Assembly (NCBI GenBank): GCA_019914995.1 | Contig: CM034133.1 | Span: 1,302,001 to 1,366,000 of the forward strand | Direction: 5' to 3' | DNA from: Acanthochlamys bracteata | Lineage: Eukaryota > Streptophyta > Magnoliopsida > Pandanales > Velloziaceae | DNA: 64,000 bases | Part shown: in pieces, positions 56,906 through 64,000 of the stretch | Position numbering within the stretch: the first letter of the stretch is position 1 | Layout of the letters: each line of letters starts with the position of its first letter | Program-made: the position numbers and the translations under genes | Notes under the pieces: model-generated | Databases searched by the model: none | Seen by the model: the letters and a program-made list of their open reading frames with translations, nothing else | What the model was told of the DNA's origin: nothing

Positions 56906-59290
56906 ACTGATCCATCATCCAGGAAACAGGAATCGATTCGCGATCGTTCTCCATTATATGTCATCAAACATATTGATCATTGATCTTTCTTGTTTGTTGT
57001 TATTTTGATCGTTCCATGCTGTTGTTGGGTTGTTTTTCCTCTCTTAGCTAGTTAGAGTTTCTGTTGCTGTGTAATTGTAGTAGAACAACCGTTCAAAAAT
57101 TTTTCTTTGTCTCTGATCAATCAATGTACTACTACTGCGACGTACGCAAGTGTTCATACATTAGATCACAAAAACTGTTGGACTTGTGGGCGTTTTTCTT
57201 GATTTACTCTTCCCATTAAATTAAAGTTTTGAAATTTCTTCTTTCATTTCAGTCTCTTGTTTCAAGAAGCTTGTATCTAGGCAGCAGCGTGAAGTTCAGT
57301 ACCTTCCCTTCTGCTGCTGCTGCATGGTGCTACTTGTAGTATCAAATCATCCCTTTAATTATTGATAAGTCAATCCATGTCCATATGGAATGTGAGAAAC
57401 CCTACCATGAAAGTAGAAGAAGAACAAGGTGGAAAGGTTTAGTAGCTTAATGTAGCTGTGGCTAGAGCTGTTTGTATCATATGTGGTTGACAAATGAAGA
57501 TGGGTCATGGATTTTGGTGCAATAGCTTTGTTAGCTAGCTAGATTTTTCATAAGCATTGCAAGGTCAGAAGAGAGATAGGAGTTTCTCATTCATGCAAAA
57601 GATTCAGGTAATCATATATACTTAAAACTGAAACACATTTTTGTTTAATTGAAAACCATGCACAAGCAAGATATGCAAATAATTTAATTTTTTCTGCAGA
57701 AGCGTGAAAAGTTCATTGCTGTAGTGTAGATTAGTAGCTTAGCATTCAAAGACAGACTTCAGAGAAAAGAGAAAACAGGTAAGAGTTAAAAGAGTAGCAG
57801 TAGAGTTCTATAAATTCCTACATTACTACAAAACAACAAAGAATCTAATCTCTAGATATACACTTTCCTACTGAGATCAGGAGTTCTTTTTTCGCTGAGA
57901 AGAAAATTGAAAGCTAGCTAGCTAGCAAAGCTTTTTTGAAGCAAAGAAATAAAGGCTGCTTTTAAAAACTCAGCACTACTAGCTTAGACTTAAACTACTA
58001 CTACCTCACTAGACATTCAAAATCTTTACTTTGAAAGAGATCAGTGATCACACATTACGACTACTTGCATTAAGTGTTGTTATTCATATTCCACTTTATA
58101 TTCTTCCAAGATAAACTTATATGTATGCATGTTTCCGGTTGGGCAAACCAGATGATCCGAGTATATGTGTAGTATTTATGGTACTGATCAGTGATTTTAG
58201 TGCTCACTAGTGCAGTATTGCAGGTAAGCTTTAGCTCTGGCCAGATATTAAGTTTTTATTATTTCTGAAGATCGATTAATGATCCGATTGAGCTAATATT
58301 TTATCGATAAAAATTATATTTAGAGATATCTCTGCCAATAAACTGAAAAAAAAGTGTCCAAGAATATTACTAAAAAAGGAGTGATCATATATATGTATCA
58401 TCATATGAAAGACATTGGCATCAATTAGTACAAAATGTAATGTATGATGTATCAACTTTTCCACACTAAGGATATGCTTTAATTGTAAGGCACTTAACTT
58501 ACTCTTTCCAAATTTTGAATTTCAGGCACTTTATGTGTTGGAGCTATAAATTTGAACTTCATTTTCATATCATACTCCGCTTTCATTAAAAATTAATTTC
58601 AAACTCTATTCACATGTATTTATTATTATTTTAAACTTTATTTTGACTGAATTTTATTTTTCACTGAATTTTATTTTTATAAAATTACTCAAATAAAATT
58701 CAGTTTTATATAATTGAAACACGTACTAAATCCATCTATCTAAAAATAATACAATAGTAAGCCCAATAGTTGAACGTAATTTAGGGCCCAATTATAGAGT
58801 GGTATCCAACAGTACAATAAGTCCGGTTACCGTTGTGATCTAAGCGAGACTACAGAACTTTAAACAAAAAACTTTATGTCAAACCATTTTCCAAATCGAA
58901 CTCCGAGTCGAAACCCACAACAAAAACTATTTTACAATTTCGTGAAGCTCCACTGCTCCAGGTCCTAATCTAACGAAAATTCTAAATTCAAACTCAATTT
59001 GTGGTCCAGTTAAATCCAAAATCCCAGAGTTCAATTCAGTCCCTAAACTTTCAAATAGTTAAAAAGAAACGCAGAAAAACGCGTTTCACATGTTTCCTGG
59101 TCTCTTCTTCGTCCCTCTCCCACCACGACGGTCCTTCCCTCTCTTTCTTCTTCTTTCTTTGTTTCTCTTCTATTTAAACTAATTTTTTTTTCTCTTTTCC
59201 CTCCCTCTCCTTTGTAAATAATCTCATATTTGCCCTCTCTCCTCTCTTCTCTTCTTCTTCTCTGTCCCTTTTTGTCTCCGACTCCATCGG
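56906..59290. other. intergenic region
   Basis: 3'UTR of the WOX gene to roughly 57130, then about 1.9 kb with no supported gene. A TTTTATTTTTA-type tract ending TTGAAACACG at about 58580-58726 resembles the second MITE-like family. From 59090 the DNA becomes pyrimidine-rich and is the promoter and leader of the NFRKB-like gene. Confidence 0.5.
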
Positions 59291-59471
59291 ACGCTTGTCA
59301 CTCGTCCACGTCTTCATCGTCTTCTTCGCTCCCACCCTCTCTTTCTTCTTCCTCGTAATTTATTTATTTCAATCCTCTCTGTTCTTTCTAGGGTTTCCTT
59401 GCTCTCTAGGATTTCCTTCTCCGCCGTACGACAACGATTGCCAACGACAAATTCGAGTTCAATCACAACAG

Positions 59472-59564
59472 GTGCGATTATTACGTTCTCGATCATTCTC
59501 GAATGTTTAATTTTTAAGGATTTCTTGTTCGATCGTTGAGAAGTTTCGGTGTTCTTGGTTTCAG
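59472..59564 (+). other. probable short 5'UTR intron of the NFRKB-like gene
   Basis: The donor ACAG/GTGCGA at 59471/59472 and the acceptor GGTTTCAG ending at 59564 bound a 93-base T-rich segment just before the start codon. Not confirmed by transcript. Confidence 0.45.
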
Positions 59565-59591
59565 TTTTTTGGTTGGATTAGTCGGGTTTTA

Positions 59592-62500
59592 ATGGCGATT
59601 ATGAAGAGTAGTTTCAGGGTTACAAGGGCGGACGGTGAATTGTCACCGGAGAGTAGGGAGAGTTTCTCTGGCGAGGATGATGGTGAGGAGATGTCACGTA
59701 GTGAAAGCTTGAGTTCTGGCACTGATGATACTTGTTCGGATGCTGATTCTGGTATGGGATCAGATGCCTGTGATCTTTCGGAGCTCGGAGAGGCTGGGAC
59801 GGAGTTCTGCCAGGTTGGAAACCAGACCTGCTGTGTGCCGCTGGAGCTTTATGATCTCCCGAACATTCTAAATGTTCTTTCTATTGAATCATGGAATGAA
59901 CTATTGACTGAAGAAGAAAGGGTAGGACTTGCTCAATACTTGCCCAATATGGACCATGAAACGTTTGTCACCACGATCACTGAGCTCCTGTCTGGTGTTA
60001 ATTTCCACTTTGGCAGCCCCATTGAAAATCTATTTGCTCATCTTAAGGGTGGACTTTGTGAGCCTCGTGTCGCGCTTGGTCGCCGAGCTTCCACTCTTAT
60101 GCAGAAGCGCTGCCACTATCATTTCCTCCGCAGATACCAGAATTCCATGGTGGGGAATCTTTTCCGCATTAGAAATGCATGGAAGAGCTGTAAGGCATAC
60201 AACATTGAACATAAACTCCAGGTTGTGAAACATATGACGAGCCAGAACACTCGCAATGGTGGTATTGGGTCAGATACTTACTCAGAAAGTGAGGTCTCCG
60301 GGAAGCATCTCTGGAGAAAGAGGTTCAAAATGGAGCGTACGCACCCATCAAAATCGTCCTTCAATGATTTGAATCATGGGAGTAGTAAGGGGTACAAAGA
60401 GAATCTAAAGGGCCTGTTGAAGGTTGCAACACCAAAGAGTTCAATGAAGGAGGATTTCCTAGAAATAACTAGTCAGTATTCTTCTCCGGAAAAGCATGGT
60501 GTGGAGATGAGGTTAAAAAGATCTGGGCCTCGAATGGCAGGTCTTGGATGTGATTATATTTCTGGATATGATGACAAGGCTGACGCCTACGCATTAGAAG
60601 AAAGCCACCAAATGAACCCAAAGGCGCAGTGGAATGCAGCTTGCGGAAAATCTTCGCCAAAGCCCAGCTTGTTGAAACCAGGGAAGAATAGGAGACTGGA
60701 TCAGGTGGTCACCATAGCAGCTTATGGCCTTTCTTCAAAGAGTGATAGTCATACTGAGAAAGAGTGGCCTGTAGCCCCTAAAGGTCGGAGCCAGCATGCT
60801 CATCTTAACCATTCTGATAGACGAGCAACCAATCAAAGGAGCAAAGTGCATGGAGAATCCATGTTTTTGGATCAGAAACCTAAATATGATGACTGGAACA
60901 TCAGGACGAAGAAGTTGAAAGCAGGAGGTGAGTTTGCTACTGGAAAGACTAAAGCTGGATCTGATTTGAGGGCAAAATCTAATAAGATGTCACCTGTGGA
61001 GTCTTTTTATGGTGGTGATTCTAGTGCCAGAACATCAGGAGAGACTAAACTTAAATACAGTCAGAATGGGGGAATCAGTAGGGCGTATCCCAGGAGTGGT
61101 ATGTATGACCATAATGAAGAAACAGAATCAGATTCAGCAGATGAGGTTGAGGAAGTTGGGGATATAAGTCCAAGGATGCCAGAATACCCGGTTAGTGCCA
61201 GGGAGGGCATCCTGCCTGAAGGTATGAAGTCAGCTCATGATTCTAGAAAGTCCAGTAAACTTGCAAAGAAAGGTATGAAGTCAATGCTGGTGAGAGATAC
61301 TAACATCAATTCGACAGGTTTGGAAAGTTATTCTATGAAACCTAAGAATAAAGGTAAAACAAATGAATCTGGATATTTGCTTGACCATGGTCGTTTGAAG
61401 AATCTCCAGATGACAGACAAATTGAAACTACCATCTTCTCTTGAGAAGAAGCAGAAAGCAATAACTGAGATGGATAATTCCTCTAACTTGCCTGACTTCA
61501 GCAGTGTTCAGAAAGATAAATTGGAAGGTGCAGGTGGCAGAACCAGATTTTCAGATGAAGAAATGCAGACTGAGGAACTTGGCAGCAGAGTACAAATTAC
61601 TGAGTCTTTCGATCATGAAACGGGTTGTGATCAGATAGCAACTGTGCCACTGTCAGCGTGCAGCTCCAAGACAAAGAAGCGTAAAAGGAAGTCAGAGGAT
61701 GTGTATCCTGATGAGCCAAATGAGTTTGCTTACCAGCAGGCTAGTCCAACGAAGCAAACCGACGATGCACGTCTTGCAAAGAAGAAGGGCAAGAAGAACA
61801 CTGTTGTTGCAGTTAGCTCTTCAGATGTTGTGAATCCTCTAGAGATCATGCCAGACAGGGTGACACCTAATCCAAAGCCAGAGATTAAGATCCAGAAGAA
61901 GCCGTTCACTCCCATAAATCCAACTGTTCACTCTGGCTTTTCCTTTTCTATTGTGCATCTTCTTACTGCCATAAGAAAGGCCTTAACGACTATTAACGCG
62001 GAAGATGTGAATGAATATGGCAGTCATCTAAAGAAGAATGACAGGAATGTAAATCTGAATGGAGAAGATGAGAGTAGAAAGGGAGCTAATAACATGGATC
62101 CTTCTCAACCTGAAAATGCTGGAATGCATGCTGCTGAACATGTAAGACAAAAGAACCTGCCTTCTCTCACAGTTCAAGAGATTGTGAACAGAGTCAGATC
62201 AAATCCAGGGGATCCTTGTATTATTGAGACACAGGAGCCACTTCAAGACTTGGTCAGGGGAGTCTTGAAGATATTTTCTTCAAGGAATGCTCCTTTAGGT
62301 GCCAAATGTTGGAAGCCGCTTGTGTCATATGAGAAATCCAGCAAGAGCTGGTTTTGGATTCGTCCAGTATCTTCCAATTCAATTGCTAATGATGTGGTTG
62401 AGGAAGAAATATCTCCAGACGCATGGGGCATTCCGCACAAAATGCTTGTAAAATTAGTTGATGCATTTGCGAATTGGCTGAAAAGCGGCCAAGAGACTCT

Positions 62501-63452
62501 GCAGCAAATAGGAAGCCTCCCCCCACCACCTGCTATGGCTCCTGTCTTGGATGAGAGTCAAAGGTTCAGGGACCTAAGAGCTCAGAAAAGCCTAAACACC
62601 ATTAACCCAAGTTCTGCTGAGGTGAGGGCATATTTCTGGAAGGAGGAATTTCTGCGATACTCAATTCCTGACAGGTCATTTTCTTATACCGCTCTCGATG
62701 GGAGAAAATCCACCGTTGCTCCACTAAGAAGAGGAGGAGGCAAGCCAACATCAAAGGCTAGAGATCATTTTATCCTCAAACCAGATAGACCTCCTCATGT
62801 TACTATTCTTTGCCTTGTAAGAGATGCAGCTGCCAGACTTCCAGGAAGCATTGGAACCAGAGCCGATGTGTGTACTTTGATCAGGGATTCTCAATATATA
62901 GTAGAAGATGTGACGGATGCGCAAGTAAACCAGGTCGTGAGTGGAGCTTTGGATCGTTTACATTATGAGCGTGATCCTTGTGTGCAATTTGATGGTGAAA
63001 AGAAACTATGGGTCTATCTTCACAGGGACCGGGAAGACGAAGATTTTGAGGATGATGGCACTTCTTCTACAAAGAAATGGAAAAGGCAGAAGAAAGACAC
63101 TGAGCATTCTGACTTGGCTGCAGCAAACGAGGTGAATCCTTCAGCAGCTGGAGATTTGGCTGGAGGTAGTTCATTTGGATATGACTTCAACACAGAGTTA
63201 AATGTTGATGCAGCAGGCGAAAGGGCAGAGCTTGTTTACAGTGATATAAGACCTAATGTGGACAATGTTCAGACTTTTGTTGATGCACCTGGGACCCAAA
63301 CTCAAAATAATTCAGTCAGTTGGGGAGCACTTGAAATGAATCATGCACATGAAAATAGAATCCACTGCCAAGAGAACCATACAGATCGGGACTTCAAAGA
63401 TGGAGCTTATGGCAGAGAAAGGCAGCCCATTCTGAGTACAAGTTTACTATAA
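59592..63452 (+). CDS. NFRKB-like protein, INO80 chromatin-remodelling complex subunit
   Basis: A single open exon of 1286 residues, with the start ATGGCG directly after the proposed leader intron. The acidic Ser/Asp-rich N-terminus is followed, from about residue 82, by a DEUBAD-like block: VPLELYDLPNILNVLSIESW, EEERVGLAQYLPNMDHETF and SPIENLFAHLKGGLCEPRV. A long basic disordered middle with bipartite-type signals (KTKKRKRKSED) comes next. C-terminal helical and winged-helix segments lie around 780-930 (FSFSIVHLLTAIRKAL, LTVQEIVNRVRSNPGDPCI) and 1065-1150 (HVTILCLVRDAAARLPGS, TRADVCTLIRDSQYI). Human NFRKB is an INO80 subunit that binds the deubiquitinase UCH37. Plant members are nuclear and have been linked to INO80, but their role is less known. 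The frame is intact throughout. Confidence 0.88.
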   Translation: MAIMKSSFRVTRADGELSPESRESFSGEDDGEEMSRSESLSSGTDDTCSDADSGMGSDACDLSELGEAGTEFCQVGNQTCCVPLELYDLPNILNVLSIESWNELLTEEERVGLAQYLPNMDHETFVTTITELLSGVNFHFGSPIENLFAHLKGGLCEPRVALGRRASTLMQKRCHYHFLRRYQNSMVGNLFRIRNAWKSCKAYNIEHKLQVVKHMTSQNTRNGGIGSDTYSESEVSGKHLWRKRFKMERTHPSKSSFNDLNHGSSKGYKENLKGLLKVATPKSSMKEDFLEITSQYSSPEKHGVEMRLKRSGPRMAGLGCDYISGYDDKADAYALEESHQMNPKAQWNAACGKSSPKPSLLKPGKNRRLDQVVTIAAYGLSSKSDSHTEKEWPVAPKGRSQHAHLNHSDRRATNQRSKVHGESMFLDQKPKYDDWNIRTKKLKAGGEFATGKTKAGSDLRAKSNKMSPVESFYGGDSSARTSGETKLKYSQNGGISRAYPRSGMYDHNEETESDSADEVEEVGDISPRMPEYPVSAREGILPEGMKSAHDSRKSSKLAKKGMKSMLVRDTNINSTGLESYSMKPKNKGKTNESGYLLDHGRLKNLQMTDKLKLPSSLEKKQKAITEMDNSSNLPDFSSVQKDKLEGAGGRTRFSDEEMQTEELGSRVQITESFDHETGCDQIATVPLSACSSKTKKRKRKSEDVYPDEPNEFAYQQASPTKQTDDARLAKKKGKKNTVVAVSSSDVVNPLEIMPDRVTPNPKPEIKIQKKPFTPINPTVHSGFSFSIVHLLTAIRKALTTINAEDVNEYGSHLKKNDRNVNLNGEDESRKGANNMDPSQPENAGMHAAEHVRQKNLPSLTVQEIVNRVRSNPGDPCIIETQEPLQDLVRGVLKIFSSRNAPLGAKCWKPLVSYEKSSKSWFWIRPVSSNSIANDVVEEEISPDAWGIPHKMLVKLVDAFANWLKSGQETLQQIGSLPPPPAMAPVLDESQRFRDLRAQKSLNTINPSSAEVRAYFWKEEFLRYSIPDRSFSYTALDGRKSTVAPLRRGGGKPTSKARDHFILKPDRPPHVTILCLVRDAAARLPGSIGTRADVCTLIRDSQYIVEDVTDAQVNQVVSGALDRLHYERDPCVQFDGEKKLWVYLHRDREDEDFEDDGTSSTKKWKRQKKDTEHSDLAAANEVNPSAAGDLAGGSSFGYDFNTELNVDAAGERAELVYSDIRPNVDNVQTFVDAPGTQTQNNSVSWGALEMNHAHENRIHCQENHTDRDFKDGAYGRERQPILSTSLL

Positions 63453-64000
63453 AGCATGGCTGATCCATAAGTTTACATCTGAGTTTTTTCTATCTGGTTT
63501 TTGCCAAGGTAAAGTTTCTACCATCTTAAAGGCTAATTATGTTTAGAACTCCTATTATGAAATTGTAGAAGTTGTTTTGCCTGCACATTGAGCTATTTGC
63601 TTAAAATATGACAATGATTTTGACTAGCTTAGCTTTATTGTTTTTTATATGGAAACCTTGACTTATAACTTAGGACTCAGGAGAGCTACCTTGTAATTCT
63701 TATGAAACGGCATTGTTGGAGATATGGAAAGAGTTTAATGTACATAGACATTGTACACCAGCAACAAGAAAAAAAAACAAGAAAAATTGCAGTAGCTGTT
63801 ACATTATGATTAGTTTTACTGATATATTTACGTTATAAAAGATGTTATTAGCCATATTATTCTATTGTTGTCTGCCGTGCTACTTGTGTGCCTCAAATCT
63901 TGTCTTATAACGTTTTTAGCATTTACAACTCTCTCTTATAGTTGCAGAATTAGTCAGCCACCGCCAACGTGTCTAAACATCGTTCCGTCATATGTGCACT
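63453..64000. other. 3'UTR and right flank
   Basis: 3'UTR of the NFRKB-like gene. A donor-like GGTAAAG near 63509 raises the possibility of a 3'UTR intron. Nothing else could be supported to the end of the window. Confidence 0.4.

Overview
This is a window of nuclear DNA from a flowering plant, almost certainly a eudicot. The evidence is AT-rich intergenic DNA, GT-AG spliced genes with short exons, a plant-type histone H4, and plant-specific families (WOX, NET2, ABCG, ALS3, RS2Z splicing factor, GYPP-repeat protein). I cannot name the species. There is no operon, phage, plasmid or CRISPR structure.

Layout. 0-7 kb: a possible gene end at the left edge, a terminal-inverted-repeat element (476-766), an eroded coding fragment (774-2050), a small basic plant protein on the minus strand (2700-3251), and an unresolved minus-strand transcription unit (about 4600-7010). 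7.9-10.2 kb: an intronless ABCG half transporter. 12.1-12.8 kb: a thylakoid-type LHC-like membrane protein. 13.7-20.8 kb: histone H4 (minus) head to head with a 15-exon SET-domain methyltransferase. 21.4-24.5 kb: a decayed, intron-containing RS2Z-type SR splicing factor (minus). 25.2-29.3 kb: a NET2 actin-binding protein. 31-36.1 kb: two tandem GYPP-repeat genes that share promoter, 5'UTR intron and coding structure. 36.9-39.3 kb (minus): a single-pass membrane protein. 40.2-42.4 kb (minus): ALS3, head to head with a small RRM-like gene (42.9-45.2 kb). 46.1-46.3 kb (minus): a STMP1-like mitochondrial microprotein copy carrying two single-base deletions. 48-55.7 kb: a long gene-poor AT-rich stretch with MITE-like elements. 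55.7-56.9 kb: a WUSCHEL-related homeobox gene of WOX3/PRESSED FLOWER type. 59.6-63.5 kb: an NFRKB-like INO80-complex protein.

The genes do not form a pathway. What they share is layout: several divergent pairs with short intervals (H4/SET, ALS3/RRM-like, SR pseudogene/NET2), a local tandem duplication, and small AT-rich inverted-repeat elements between genes. I saw no convincing new multi-gene system. The observations most worth a second look are the multiply disabled SR gene, the doubly frameshifted microprotein, the tandem GYPP pair with its nested duplications, and two families of short inverted-repeat elements. Exon boundaries were assigned by hand from splice signals, reading frame and family expectation, and were not checked against transcripts.
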